Shown here: positions 35,151 through 44,316 of the stretch, piece after piece | Numbering within the stretch: position 1 is the first letter of the stretch | How the letters are laid out: each line of letters starts with the position of its first letter | DNA from: Marinobacter panjinensis | GTDB taxonomy: Bacteria > Pseudomonadota > Gammaproteobacteria > Pseudomonadales > Oleiphilaceae | NCBI RefSeq assembly: GCF_005298175.1 | Contig: NZ_SZYH01000001.1 | Coordinates: 2,170,001 to 2,234,000 of the forward strand | Direction: 5' to 3' | DNA length: 64,000 nt | Made by a program: the position numbers and the translations under genes | Notes under the pieces: generated by a model | Told to the model about the DNA's origin: nothing | Seen by the model: the letters and a program-made list of their open reading frames with translations, nothing else | The model's database searches: none

Positions 35151-35166
35151 GCCAATCCGGCTCAGT
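35146..35166. terminator. Hairpin at the end of the diguanylate cyclase gene
   Basis: A perfect 8-bp stem ACTGAGCC/GGCTCAGT with a 5-base loop overlaps the cyclase stop codon and the end of the decayed minus-strand gene. No T tract follows, so termination is only possible. Confidence 0.4.
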
Positions 35167-35786
35167 TGTCATGTTCGACCGTGAGAAAAACGGCCGTCTG
35201 GTTCAGTAACTGGTATGCCACCTCCCCAAACGTGATGGGGCCCGTCAGTTGTGCAGTTTTCCTGCCCTCCAGAGCGGAGTGGAGGTAGTTCAGGATACAG
35301 TTACACCCAAACACCAGATTGCCAACGACACCATCCACAAAACACTCGTCGAGGACGTCGCTGGTGGCGCCGAACGTCAGTTCCGGGCCGAAGCCCGCCT
35401 CGAACAGGTTGACCGCGTGCACCATGGCTGTACTGCCCTCCGGCAACGACACGTGCAAAACCACTGCACTATCGGTGTGAAGCTCTCCGCTCTGGCCATC
35501 GAGAACGGCTGCACTGCTCTGCCCCAACTCATCCAGGTGAAACCCCCGAAACCCATCCGACAATCGGCTTGATGAACATATCGGGGAAGTCCGGAGCGTG
35601 GTGAGCGTATACTTCCAGCACCGGGCTGCCTGCCGGCAGGATAATGATTGAGTAGCCATTCTCCGGTGCATCTTCCAGCACATGTGCAAGGGTATCCTTG
35701 TCATAACAGGCGACACTCACATCCACGGTATCCAGACACTGCACGAAAGCCGCCTCCCTGCAGCACTGCCCACCTTCAGACGTCAT
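35162..35786 (-). pseudogene. Frameshifted, truncated remnant of a conserved protein (DUF6976-like?)
   Basis: Two minus-strand frames carry one coherent protein. The first, from about 35786, reads ...VSVACYDKDTLAHVLEDAP, ILPAGSPVLEVYAHHAPDFP, MFIKPIVGWVSG. At a run of five G (35544-35550 region) the continuation moves to another frame: FHLDELGQSSAAVLDGQSGE, VVLHVSLPEGSTAMVHAVNL, VFGCNCILNYLHSALEGRKT, LTGPITFGEVAYQLLNQTAV, to the stop at 35162. I remember a family (DUF6976-type) with the same order of blocks but about 70 more residues between DECFVDG and VFGCNCILN, which would mean an internal deletion as well. The N-terminus is missing. A sequencing error at the G run could explain the frameshift, not the truncation. 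Confidence 0.6.
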
Positions 35787-35823
35787 GAAATAGGGAGTGG
35801 TGCCGCCGCGCTCGCCACAGACA

Positions 35824-36084
35824 TCAATCCACCTGCCCCAGAAAAGGGGGCCCCTGCTGCTCTCGGTCGTCCGGTAGCGTTGCGTGAATGAAGGTCTTGA
35901 AAGCGCCGACATTGGCATGGCGCCAACGCATTTTGGGGCGGACAAAGGAGGGCCGGCCGAACCAGGATTTACCAGCCACCAGACAGGCATGAAGCTCCCT
36001 GGCCTGAACGTCGACTTTGACCCGGTCAACGGTCCACGGCTCCTCCAATTGCAACAGTTTTCGGCAAATCCCGGTATCTCGCAT
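35824..36084 (-). pseudogene. N-terminal fragment of an ISL3-type transposase
   Basis: An 86-residue frame with a strong ribosome-binding site (GGGAGGA) before the ATG at 36084. It starts MRDTGICRKLLQLEEPWTVD and contains RVKVDVQARELHACLVAG and MRWRHANVGAFKTFIHATLP. This resembles the start of ISL3-family transposases (xxLLGLxxPWxVxxVxxD ... WRHLxxxxFxTxLHAxxPR), but the zinc-finger Cys between the two blocks and everything after LHAxxP are absent. No terminal inverted repeats were found. It directly precedes the decayed gene at 35162-35786. Confidence 0.55.
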
Positions 36085-36457
36085 GATTCCTCCCTGGACT
36101 TGCAGGTCTTTGAGTCCGCCAGTCTGTCTCGCATTGCCGAATATCGACAGACCACCATCGCCTTGATCCAGTTGAACTTAGGAAGTAAATCCGGGGTACC
36201 GGGCCGTTATGACATCGGCTTTGTTCGCATACGGCAAAAACCGAACATGAAACCAACGTCTTATAGCGCTCTTTCCCATCGTTCCCGACAATAGGCGGGT
36301 CATCGGAAAAACAAGGTGCTCCTGGTACCGGGATACTTTTTGACACAAACCGGAATGTCAAAAAGTGTTGATCTGAAGGCCTCAAGCACGCACTATTGGG
36401 GAAAAATGTCGCTAAAGTCGGCGATCCTGTAAATACATCAGCAAGGCAGATGCAATC
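36085..36457. other. Intergenic region upstream of aroQ
   Basis: About 370 bases without a supported gene. The first part is the upstream side of the transposase remnant; the second holds the inverted repeat at 36336-36365 and must contain the aroQ-accB-accC promoter. TTGACA at 36340-36345 lies inside the left arm of the repeat, but the matching -10 is weak. Confidence 0.5.
36336..36365. promoter_or_regulatory. 10-bp inverted repeat, possible operator of aroQ-accBC
   Basis: CTTTTTGACA-N10-TGTCAAAAAG is a perfect palindrome centred 108 bases upstream of aroQ. The left arm contains a TTGACA that could be a -35, so a bound dimeric regulator would block RNA polymerase. The spacing of the two half-sites is two helical turns. 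No known regulator was recognised for it. Confidence 0.5.
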
Positions 36458-36898
36458 ATGGCGACCATACTCGTCCTCCATGGACCCAACCTGAATATGC
36501 TCGGAACCCGCGAGCCGGAGGTCTATGGCTATGAGACTTTGTCCGACATTGATGAACGATTGCACCGAAAAGCCGCCGAAAGTGGTCATCACCTGCTACA
36601 TTTACAGTCAAACGCGGAATATGAACTGATTGAGCGGATCCATGAAGCAAAATCAGAAGGGGTGGATTTCATCATTTTCAACCCGGCGGCATTCACTCAC
36701 ACCAGTGTTGCATTGCGGGATGCCATGCTGGCATCAGGCATTCCGTTTATTGAGGTACATATTTCCAACGTGCATGCGCGGGAAGCTTTCCGCCATCACT
36801 CCTATTTTTCTGATATCGCCGAAGGCGTTATCTGCGGGCTGGGCAGCCAGGGGTACGACCTCGCACTCAAAGCGGCCCTGCAACGAATTCATCGATAG
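36458..36898 (+). CDS. aroQ: 3-dehydroquinate dehydratase, type II
   Basis: Third step of the shikimate pathway. A 146-residue protein with [19 protein letters not shown] at the N-terminus, the mobile loop with catalytic Arg and Tyr ([13 protein letters not shown]), [19 protein letters not shown], and [20 protein letters not shown] with catalytic His. Type II enzymes form dodecamers. It leads the conserved aroQ-accB-accC operon. Confidence 0.96.
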   Translation: MATILVLHGPNLNMLGTREPEVYGYETLSDIDERLHRKAAESGHHLLHLQSNAEYELIERIHEAKSEGVDFIIFNPAAFTHTSVALRDAMLASGIPFIEVHISNVHAREAFRHHSYFSDIAEGVICGLGSQGYDLALKAALQRIHR

Positions 36899-36925
36899 AA
36901 CTGATTAAACGGGATCGGAGTGACT

Positions 36926-37387
36926 ATGGACATTCGCAAGATCAAGAAACTTATCGAGCTGCTGGAGGAATCCGACGTCGAGGAGCTGGAAATTCACGAA
37001 GGTGATGATTCCGTTCGCATTTCTCGCCGTCGTGAACAATTGGCTGCGCCGCAGTACATGGCTCAGTATCCGTCTCCGGCACCCCAGCCCGGGTCATACC
37101 CGCAGCAGTCCACACAGGCCGCCGATGAGCCGGCCAAGCCTGCGGAGCCCACCGGCCATGCTGTGAAGTCACCGATGGTGGGTACCTTCTACCGCTCGCC
37201 CTCGCCCACGGCCAAGTCGTTCGTGGAAGTCGGGCAATCAGTGAAGGCCGGTGACGTGGTGTGCATTGTGGAAGCCATGAAGATGATGAACCAGATCGAG
37301 GCGGACAAGAGCGGTACCATCGCCGAGATCCTGGTAGAGAACGGGCAGCCGGTCGAGTTCGACCAGCCACTGATCATCATTTCCTGA
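36926..37387 (+). CDS. accB: Acetyl-CoA carboxylase biotin carboxyl carrier protein
   Basis: A 153-residue BCCP carrying biotin for fatty-acid synthesis. N-terminal helices ([20 protein letters not shown]), a Pro/Ala-rich linker, and the biotinyl domain with the modified Lys in [16 protein letters not shown] precedes the ATG at 36926. It partners with AccC, encoded 16 bp downstream. Confidence 0.97.
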   Translation: MDIRKIKKLIELLEESDVEELEIHEGDDSVRISRRREQLAAPQYMAQYPSPAPQPGSYPQQSTQAADEPAKPAEPTGHAVKSPMVGTFYRSPSPTAKSFVEVGQSVKAGDVVCIVEAMKMMNQIEADKSGTIAEILVENGQPVEFDQPLIIIS

Positions 37388-37403
37388 ACCCGGTGATACC
37401 CTC

Positions 37404-38750
37404 ATGGCTATGTTAGAAAAAGTTCTGATCGCAAACCGCGGCGAGATCGCCCTGCGCATCCTGCGCGCCTGCAAGGAGCTGGGCATCAAGACCGTGGCCG
37501 TCCATTCGCAGATTGACCGCGAGCTGATGCACGTGCGCCTGGCGGATGAGTCCGTCTGTATCGGCCCCAACAGCGCTACTGAAAGCTACCTGAACATCCC
37601 CGCGATCATCAGCGCAGCGGAAGTGACGGATTCCGTCGGTATTCATCCCGGCTATGGCTTTCTTGCGGAAAACGCCGATTTCGCCGAGCAGGTGGAAAAA
37701 AGCGGCTTTCGCTTTATCGGCCCCAGGGCTGAAACCATTCGCCTGATGGGTAACAAGGTCTCAGCCATCAATTCCATGATCGAAGCCGGCGTTCCCACTG
37801 TTCCGGGCTCCGATGGCCCGATCACCGATGATGACGAGCGCACTCTGGAAGTGGCCAGGCGAATCGGCTACCCGGTGATCATCAAGGCAGCATCCGGTGG
37901 CGGTGGCCGTGGCATGCAGGTGGTTCATTCCGAGGCGGCGCTGCTGAAAAGCGTGCAGATCACCCAGAGCGAGGCAAAGAACACCTTTGGCGATGCCACG
38001 GTTTACCTCGAGAAATACCTGGAACGACCCCGCCATGTAGAGGTCCAGGTTCTGGCGGACACCCACGGCAACGTGATTCACCTGGGCGACCGGGACTGCT
38101 CCATGCAGCGCCGGCACCAGAAAGTACTGGAAGAGGCACCCGCACCGAACATCGACCCGGAAGCACGGGAAATAGCACTGAAGGCCTGCGTCGATGCCTG
38201 CAAGAAAATCGGCTATGTGGGGGCCGGCACGTTCGAGTTCCTGTATCAGGATGGCGCCTTCTACTTCATCGAGATGAACACCCGGGTACAGGTGGAGCAT
38301 CCAGTGTCGGAGATGGTGACCGGCGTGGACATTGTGCGCGAGCAGCTGCGCATTGCCAGCGGCCTGCCTCTGCAATACACCCAGGACGACATCAAGATTT
38401 CCGGCCATGCACTGGAATGCCGTATCAATGCCGAGGATCCGAAAACCTTCGTGCCCAGCCCGGGTACGGTCAAGCACTTCCATGCCCCCGGGGGCAACGG
38501 CATACGGGTAGATTCGCACCTGTACAGCGGCTACACCGTACCACCCTTCTACGACTCCATGGTGGCCAAACTGATCACCTGGGGCGATGATCGGGAAATT
38601 GCCCGTCGCCGCATGAAGAACGCGCTGGACGAACTGCTTGTCGAAGGCATCAAGACCAATCAGGCGCTGCACCGGAAACTGGTGCGCGATGGCGGTTTCA
38701 AACAGGTAGACTTCACCATTCATTATCTGGAGAAGCTGATACGGGAGTGA
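37404..38750 (+). CDS. accC: Acetyl-CoA carboxylase biotin carboxylase subunit
   Basis: ATP-dependent carboxylation of biotin on AccB. The 448-residue protein has the ATP-grasp fold with [18 protein letters not shown], the glycine-rich lid [31 protein letters not shown] and the active-site [18 protein letters not shown]. Length matches E. coli AccC (449). Confidence 0.98.
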   Translation: MAMLEKVLIANRGEIALRILRACKELGIKTVAVHSQIDRELMHVRLADESVCIGPNSATESYLNIPAIISAAEVTDSVGIHPGYGFLAENADFAEQVEKSGFRFIGPRAETIRLMGNKVSAINSMIEAGVPTVPGSDGPITDDDERTLEVARRIGYPVIIKAASGGGGRGMQVVHSEAALLKSVQITQSEAKNTFGDATVYLEKYLERPRHVEVQVLADTHGNVIHLGDRDCSMQRRHQKVLEEAPAPNIDPEAREIALKACVDACKKIGYVGAGTFEFLYQDGAFYFIEMNTRVQVEHPVSEMVTGVDIVREQLRIASGLPLQYTQDDIKISGHALECRINAEDPKTFVPSPGTVKHFHAPGGNGIRVDSHLYSGYTVPPFYDSMVAKLITWGDDREIARRRMKNALDELLVEGIKTNQALHRKLVRDGGFKQVDFTIHYLEKLIRE

Positions 38751-38788
38751 CCCGCTCAGCAAATTCGTCTACCCGACAGGACACCAAC

Positions 38789-39685
38789 ATGCCCTGGATA
38801 CAATTACAGATCCCGGCTGATCCCGACAATGCGGACCAGCTAGAGGATCTGCTTATGGAGATGGGCGCCGAAGCCGTCTCCATGGAAGATGCCGCCGACC
38901 AGCCACTGTACGAGCCCGACCCCGGCACCACACCTCTATGGCACCAGACCAGCGTGACCGGCCTGTTCGGCTCCGAACGGGACATTGACGAACTGTGCGC
39001 TGCGGTCAAGGATGCCTGGCACCAGCAGACACAGCAGTCATTACCAGACATCGACATTACGCTGGTGGAAGACAAGGACTGGGAACGGGAGTGGATGGAA
39101 GACTTCAAGCCCCTCCGCTTCGGCGAACGCCTGTGGATTGTGCCCAGCTGGCACGACGCGCCAGACCCGCAAGCGGCCAATCTTCTGCTGGATCCGGGGC
39201 TGGCGTTTGGCACCGGAACCCACCCCACTACGGCACTTTGCCTGGAATGGCTGGACGGCCACGACGTTTCCTCGCGCCAGGTGATCGACTACGGTTGTGG
39301 TTCAGGCATTCTTGGCCTTGCTGCCCTGTTACTGGGCGCTGACCATGTCATCGGCGTTGACACCGACCCCCAGGCACTGGAAGCCAGCCGCGAGAATGCG
39401 CGCCGCAACCAGGTTGAGGAAGACCGGCTTGATCTGTTCCTGCCTGCCGATGAGCCCGACACCATGGCTGACATCATGCTGGCCAACATCCTCGCCCAAC
39501 CCCTGATCGGCCTCGCGCCCAGGCTGGCGGCGAAGGTGAAGCCCGGTGGCAATATCGTGTTGTCCGGCATACTTTCCAATCAGGCCAGGGAAGTGATGGA
39601 AGCTTACGAACCCTGGTTTGTCATGGACGAACCGGAACAGCGTGAAGAGTGGATACGGCTCACAGGACGGCGCACCGACAGGTGA
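38789..39685 (+). CDS. prmA: Ribosomal protein L11 methyltransferase
   Basis: Trimethylates ribosomal protein L11. The 298-residue protein has the N-terminal substrate domain (PWIQLQIPADPDNADQLEDL), a linker with LLLDPGLAFGTGTHPTTALC, motif I VIDYGCGSGILGLAALLLG and the catalytic NILAQPLIGLAP. The ATG at 38789 is preceded by AGGA and matches the family start. Confidence 0.96.
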   Translation: MPWIQLQIPADPDNADQLEDLLMEMGAEAVSMEDAADQPLYEPDPGTTPLWHQTSVTGLFGSERDIDELCAAVKDAWHQQTQQSLPDIDITLVEDKDWEREWMEDFKPLRFGERLWIVPSWHDAPDPQAANLLLDPGLAFGTGTHPTTALCLEWLDGHDVSSRQVIDYGCGSGILGLAALLLGADHVIGVDTDPQALEASRENARRNQVEEDRLDLFLPADEPDTMADIMLANILAQPLIGLAPRLAAKVKPGGNIVLSGILSNQAREVMEAYEPWFVMDEPEQREEWIRLTGRRTDR

Positions 39686-39747
39686 CGGAAACGGCTGAAC
39701 CTACTAAACTCCGTGACTCGTAGCGACGTCGCTTACAGGAATCAAGC

Positions 39748-41004
39748 ATGACCCAGAGCAGCCTGCAGACTCGATGCCCGAAATGCGAAACCCGCTTTCG
39801 GGTGACCGACGCCCAGCTTAGCGTAGCCGGCGGCAAAGTGCGCTGTGGCAACTGCATGGCGGTGTTCAACGCCGTGGAGCATCAGGTCAAAGGCAGCTCA
39901 TCCAGCGACCAAAGTGCGACTACCTCCCCGACCGCAGCAAAACAGGACAAACCATCAGACCAGAACTTTACGAGTGATGACGACCTGATTTTTGCGGACA
40001 ATCCGGAAGAGGATGCCGCCGAAGGCCCTTACGCCGGCACCAAACTGACGTTCTCCGAGGACGAACTGAGCGACAGCTTCCGCACGGTCGATGAACGTAA
40101 GAGCGGCACCTTCGAGAGCGAAGACGAAGAGAGCCATGAAAAGATAGATGAAAGCTGGGCGGAGGCCATGCTCTCTGACAACGCCACTGCGCAAAAACCG
40201 GAGTCTGCCCCACAGCCTCCCGAAGCGCCACCTGAGGAGCCTGCCCGACCGCAAGAATCCGGGGCTTCCGCGGAACCGGCAGATCGCATGGAAGAACAGG
40301 CGCCAGCACAGTCCGGGCCCACCAGGGCGGCGCCACCAGAACGGGAAGACCTGAGTCTGGAACCTGCAGACGAACCAGAGGGGTTCTATGCCGACCAACC
40401 CCGATCGTCGTCACTCGACCACGATCGCGCCCCGGCCTCGGACGATGAACCTATAACGGCGAGCTCTCCCTATACCAATCTTCGCCGCGAACCTGTTTCC
40501 GTTAGCGGCAACGGCAGCGGTCGCCTGAGAACAGCCCTGTGGACCCTGGTAGTGCTGGCCCTGATCGGTGTTCTGGTGGCGCAGGTTACCTGGTTCCAGT
40601 TCGACCGCCTGTCTGCCATACCGGAACTGCGTCCGTTCTACGAACAGGGCTGCGAAATTGCCGGCTGCGAGTTGAAGCCACTGGTTAACGTCGAGGCCAT
40701 CCAGAGCCGCAAACTGGTGGTAAGGACCAATCCCGACAACCGCAGCCAACTGGTGGTCGACGCTGTCATCATTAACCGGGCGGCCTTCGAGCAGCCTTTT
40801 CCCGCCATTGCCCTGACCTTTTCCAACCTGAACGGTGACGTGGTCGCCCAGAGCATCTTCACACCGGACGAATACCTCGCCGGTGATGGCAGGGAAATGG
40901 AGGCCATGCCCTCAGACACACCGGTCAGGATCGTGATCAATATCAGGGACCCAGGCAGAGACGCCGTAAACTACAATATTGCGTTCCGAGCCAATCAGGG
41001 GTAA
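39748..41004 (+). CDS. DUF3426 domain protein with N-terminal MJ0042-type zinc ribbon
   Basis: A 418-residue protein. Residues 10-40 form a zinc ribbon (CPKCETRF ... CGNCMAVF). A long acidic, disordered, Pro/Glu-rich linker follows (about 45-250), then one membrane helix (LRTALWTLVVLALIGVLVAQ) and a periplasmic DUF3426 domain. Such proteins are usually encoded between prmA and dusB, as here. Their function is unknown; the topology suggests a cytoplasmic zinc ribbon tethered to an envelope domain. Confidence 0.88.
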   Translation: MTQSSLQTRCPKCETRFRVTDAQLSVAGGKVRCGNCMAVFNAVEHQVKGSSSSDQSATTSPTAAKQDKPSDQNFTSDDDLIFADNPEEDAAEGPYAGTKLTFSEDELSDSFRTVDERKSGTFESEDEESHEKIDESWAEAMLSDNATAQKPESAPQPPEAPPEEPARPQESGASAEPADRMEEQAPAQSGPTRAAPPEREDLSLEPADEPEGFYADQPRSSSLDHDRAPASDDEPITASSPYTNLRREPVSVSGNGSGRLRTALWTLVVLALIGVLVAQVTWFQFDRLSAIPELRPFYEQGCEIAGCELKPLVNVEAIQSRKLVVRTNPDNRSQLVVDAVIINRAAFEQPFPAIALTFSNLNGDVVAQSIFTPDEYLAGDGREMEAMPSDTPVRIVINIRDPGRDAVNYNIAFRANQG

Positions 41005-41121
41005 GCAAGTCCTCACTTGCAGAATAGCGGGGACGGCCATCGAATTGCCTGAAAGTCAACCAGACAGAACGAAAAATAATCAACTTTTTCATGACTTCTC
41101 CCCTTCAATAGCATCTCTCCC

Positions 41122-41139
41122 GGCGGTATCATTACCGCC
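41122..41139. terminator. Hairpin upstream of dusB
   Basis: GGCGGTA-TCAT-TACCGCC, a perfect 7-bp stem in the 200-base gap between the DUF3426 gene and dusB. It may end the upstream transcript or lie in the dusB-fis leader; no T tract follows. Confidence 0.4.
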
Positions 41140-41220
41140 CTTCGGATCAGAATCGGTTACTTATTGAGCAATCGTTCAGATCCGTCGTTCGCTTAACCCG
41201 CTGTGACACGGACTCAGATC

Positions 41221-42219
41221 ATGCTGCCAACGGCAAAAATCGGGCCGTACACCCTGCCCAATCCGCTGATCGTTGCGCCCATGGCTGGTGTAACTGATCG
41301 CCCTTTTCGCCTGCTCTGTCGGCGGATGGGTGCCGGGCTGGCAGTCTCGGAAATGGTCATTGCGGACAGCAAGCTCTGGAACACACGCAAGTCCCGGACG
41401 CGGATGAACCATCAGGGTGAACCCGAGCCCAGGTCGGTGCAGATTGCCGGCGGCGATCCTGACATGCTGGCCAATGCTGCCAGGCTGAATGCCGAGTTCG
41501 GCGCCCAGATCATCGATATCAACATGGGCTGCCCGGCCAAGAAAGTGTGCAACAAGGCCGCCGGCTCGGCACTGATGAAAGATGAAGCGTTGGTGCGGGA
41601 GATTCTGGAAGCCGTTGTGGCCGCTGTGGATGTCCCGGTAACCCTCAAGATGCGCACCGGGTGGGACCGGGAGCACCGCAACGCACCGCTGATTGCCCGA
41701 ATGGCGGAAGATGCCGGCATTCAGGCCCTGGCGATCCATGGGCGCACCCGCGCGGATGCCTACAAGGGCGAGGCGGAGTACGACACCATCGCCGAGGTCA
41801 AGTCCCGGGTTGGCATTCCGGTGTTTGCCAACGGTGATATCACCTCGCCAGAACAGGCAAGGCATGTGCTCAGCCACACCGGCGCAGACGGTTTGTTGAT
41901 TGGTCGCGGCGCCCAGGGGCGGCCCTGGATTTTCCGGGAAATCCTGCATTTTCTGGAGACCGGCAGGCATCTGTCGGAACCGCCGATAGACGAGGTGGAA
42001 CAGGTGCTCAGCGAACACCTGGAAGCATTGCACGGCTTTTATGGCGAAACCATGGGCGTGCGCATCGCCAGGAAACATGTGGGCTGGTATCTGCAGTCCC
42101 ACGACGAAGACAAACGATTCCGCAAACGCTTCAACGCCATCGACTGCGCGCTGGAGCAGAAAGACAGTATTCAACAGTACTTTGCAGGCTTACGAAATGG
42201 AGAGGTATTCGCAGCATGA
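41221..42219 (+). CDS. dusB: tRNA-dihydrouridine synthase B
   Basis: FMN/NADPH enzyme reducing uridine to dihydrouridine at position 17 of tRNAs. A 332-residue TIM-barrel protein with [51 protein letters not shown] (catalytic Cys) and [11 protein letters not shown]. The ATG at 41221 is used; an in-frame GTG at 41203 would add six residues. It overlaps the start of fis, the classic dusB-fis operon in which dusB transcription carries the fis message. Confidence 0.95.
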   Translation: MLPTAKIGPYTLPNPLIVAPMAGVTDRPFRLLCRRMGAGLAVSEMVIADSKLWNTRKSRTRMNHQGEPEPRSVQIAGGDPDMLANAARLNAEFGAQIIDINMGCPAKKVCNKAAGSALMKDEALVREILEAVVAAVDVPVTLKMRTGWDREHRNAPLIARMAEDAGIQALAIHGRTRADAYKGEAEYDTIAEVKSRVGIPVFANGDITSPEQARHVLSHTGADGLLIGRGAQGRPWIFREILHFLETGRHLSEPPIDEVEQVLSEHLEALHGFYGETMGVRIARKHVGWYLQSHDEDKRFRKRFNAIDCALEQKDSIQQYFAGLRNGEVFAA

Positions 42220-42533
42220 CGGCTGAGACTTTGGTTAATGACAATCTGACAGCACCCGCCAACGATGACATTCATCAGTTGCAGACGGTGAACAGCAGCG
42301 GCAACACCGTTACCCTGCGTGACAGCGTGGAAGTTGCCCTGAAAAACTATTTTGCCCAGCTTGATGGCGCACCGGTCACCGAGGTTTACCAGCTGGTGTT
42401 GTCCGAAGTGGAGGCACCGCTGCTGGAGCAGGTGATGAAGTACACCCGCAACAACCAGACCAAGGCGTCAACCATGCTCGGCCTGAACCGCGGCACCCTG
42501 CGCAAGAAACTCAAGCAGTACGGTCTGCTATAA
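42216..42533 (+). CDS. fis: DNA-binding protein Fis
   Basis: A 105-residue nucleoid protein and global regulator that bends DNA. The C-terminal helix-turn-helix reads [20 protein letters not shown], very close to E. coli Fis. It overlaps the dusB stop (ATGA). Confidence 0.95.
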   Translation: MTAETLVNDNLTAPANDDIHQLQTVNSSGNTVTLRDSVEVALKNYFAQLDGAPVTEVYQLVLSEVEAPLLEQVMKYTRNNQTKASTMLGLNRGTLRKKLKQYGLL

Positions 42534-42556
42534 TCCAGCTACCCGATTGAAACGAG

Positions 42557-42583
42557 GGCCTCCCGGACAACATTCGCGAGGCC
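42557..42583. terminator. Weak hairpin between fis and purH
   Basis: GGCCTC (42557-42562) and GAGGCC (42578-42583) form a 6-bp stem followed by TTCATTCGTTCAT. It could be a weak terminator of dusB-fis. Confidence 0.35.
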
Positions 42584-42618
42584 TTCATTCGTTCATACCC
42601 AGCAGAAATAAGTGACCC

Positions 42619-44199
42619 ATGGCAAATCAGGCTAATACCCCCGTACGTCGCGCGCTGATCAGCGTGTCCGATAAAACAGGCATCGTGGAGTTCGGCCGCG
42701 CGCTGACTGATCGCGGCATCGAATTGCTCTCTACCGGTGGCACCTTCCGGTTGTTGAAGGAAAACCGGGTACCGGTCACCGAGGTCAGTGACCACACCGG
42801 TTTCCCCGAAATGATGGATGGCCGCGTAAAAACCCTGCACCCGAAAATACACGGCGGTATTCTTGGTCGGCGCGGCACGGACGACGCGGTGATGACAGAG
42901 CACGGCATTGATCCCATCGACATGGTGATCGTGAACCTCTACCCCTTTGAGGAGACCGTGGCGAAACCGGACTGTGACCTGGCCACAGCGATCGAGAACA
43001 TCGATATTGGCGGGCCCACCATGGTTCGCGCCGCCGCCAAGAATCACAACGATGTCGCCATTGTGGTAAACACGTCGGATTACAGCCGGGTTCTTAAAGA
43101 ACTGCAGGACAATGACGGCCAGCTTACTCACAAAACCCGTTTCGATCTTGCCGTGAAGGCCTTTGAACACACCGCCGGCTACGATGGCGCCATTGCCAAC
43201 TACCTGGGCGGGCGCACTGCTGACAACGACAACGCGGATTTCCCCCGCACCTTCAACACCCAGTTCGTGAAGGTTCAGGACATGCGCTACGGTGAGAATC
43301 CGCACCAGCGGGCTGCCTTCTACACCGAGCGCAACCCGCGGGAAGCCTGCATTGCCACCGCAAAACAGCTGCAGGGCAAGGAACTGTCTTACAACAACGT
43401 TGCGGATACTGATGCGGCGCTGGAATGCGTCAAACCCTTCGCAGACCCTGCCTGCGTTATCGTCAAACACGCCAACCCCTGCGGCGTGGCGATTGGCGCA
43501 GATATCGGGCAGGCCTATGACTTGGCCTTTGCCACTGACCCGACATCAGCCTTCGGTGGCATCATCGCCTTCAACCGTGAGTTGGACGCCGAAACCGCAA
43601 AAGCCATTATCGACCGCCAGTTCGTGGAAGTCATCATCGCTCCGACCATAGCGCCGGAGGCCGTGGAACTTGTGGCCGCCAAAAAGAACGTGCGCCTGCT
43701 GGCCTGTGGTGAGCTCGATGTCGAGCGCGCCCAGACCATGGACTTCAAGCGCGTCACCGGCGGCCTGCTGGTGCAGGATCGTGACCTGGGCATGGTAGCC
43801 ATGGAAGACGTCAAGGTGGTCACCGAGCGCCAGCCCTCCGAGCAGGAACTGAATGACCTGCTGTTCGCCTGGGAAGTGGCCAAATATGTGAAATCCAATG
43901 CCATCGTCTACGCCAAGGCCGGCCGCACCATTGGTGTGGGGGCTGGCCAGATGAGCCGGGTCTACAGCGCGAAAATTGCCGGCATCAAGGCTGCCGACGA
44001 AGGCCTTGAAGTGAAAGGCTCGGTTATGGCTTCCGATGCGTTCTTCCCGTTCCGGGATGGCATCGACGCCGCCGCACAGGCCGGCATCACGGCCGTTATC
44101 CAGCCGGGTGGTTCCATGCGGGACCAGGAAGTCATTGATGCGGCCAACGAGCATGGCATTGCCATGGTGTTTACCGGAATGCGTCATTTCAGGCACTGA
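42619..44199 (+). CDS. purH: Bifunctional AICAR formyltransferase/IMP cyclohydrolase
   Basis: Catalyses the last two steps of IMP synthesis. The 526-residue protein has the N-terminal MGS-like cyclohydrolase domain ([45 protein letters not shown]) and the C-terminal formyltransferase domain with the catalytic KHANPCGVA and [19 protein letters not shown]. Length is typical. purD follows after 117 bp with an inverted repeat between them. Confidence 0.97.
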   Translation: MANQANTPVRRALISVSDKTGIVEFGRALTDRGIELLSTGGTFRLLKENRVPVTEVSDHTGFPEMMDGRVKTLHPKIHGGILGRRGTDDAVMTEHGIDPIDMVIVNLYPFEETVAKPDCDLATAIENIDIGGPTMVRAAAKNHNDVAIVVNTSDYSRVLKELQDNDGQLTHKTRFDLAVKAFEHTAGYDGAIANYLGGRTADNDNADFPRTFNTQFVKVQDMRYGENPHQRAAFYTERNPREACIATAKQLQGKELSYNNVADTDAALECVKPFADPACVIVKHANPCGVAIGADIGQAYDLAFATDPTSAFGGIIAFNRELDAETAKAIIDRQFVEVIIAPTIAPEAVELVAAKKNVRLLACGELDVERAQTMDFKRVTGGLLVQDRDLGMVAMEDVKVVTERQPSEQELNDLLFAWEVAKYVKSNAIVYAKAGRTIGVGAGQMSRVYSAKIAGIKAADEGLEVKGSVMASDAFFPFRDGIDAAAQAGITAVIQPGGSMRDQEVIDAANEHGIAMVFTGMRHFRH

Positions 44200-44214
44200 T
44201 TGGGAGTCGGGCTC

Positions 44215-44302
44215 TTGTCGGATTACGCCTGCGGCTAATCCGACCTACCGTAACTTCAGAATTGGACCGTAGGTCGGATTAGCCACAGGCGTAATCCGAC
44301 AA
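44215..44302. repeat. Paired REP-like inverted element between purH and purD
   Basis: Copy 1 (44215-44251, TTGTCGGATTACGCCTGCGG...) and copy 2 (44266-44302) are inverted relative to each other and differ at about two of 37 positions. Each copy is itself a hairpin (GGATTA.../...TAATCC). The pair could fold as one long stem in the purH-purD transcript. The same core occurs once at 29425-29457. Confidence 0.8.
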
Positions 44303-44316
44303 ACAGGATGAAAACT

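Noticed and set aside
35840..36158. Upstream part of the 209-codon minus-strand frame at 35529-36158 as a real N-terminus
   Set aside because: This part overlaps the transposase fragment in another frame and shows no coherent protein; only the portion after about 35786 belongs to the decayed gene.
37761..38762. A 333-codon minus-strand frame opposite accC
   Set aside because: Antisense to accC in high-GC codon context; no domain content.
42557..42600. Purine-type riboswitch before purH
   Set aside because: The region between fis and purH is only about 85 bases and contains one short hairpin; no conserved riboswitch core is recognisable.
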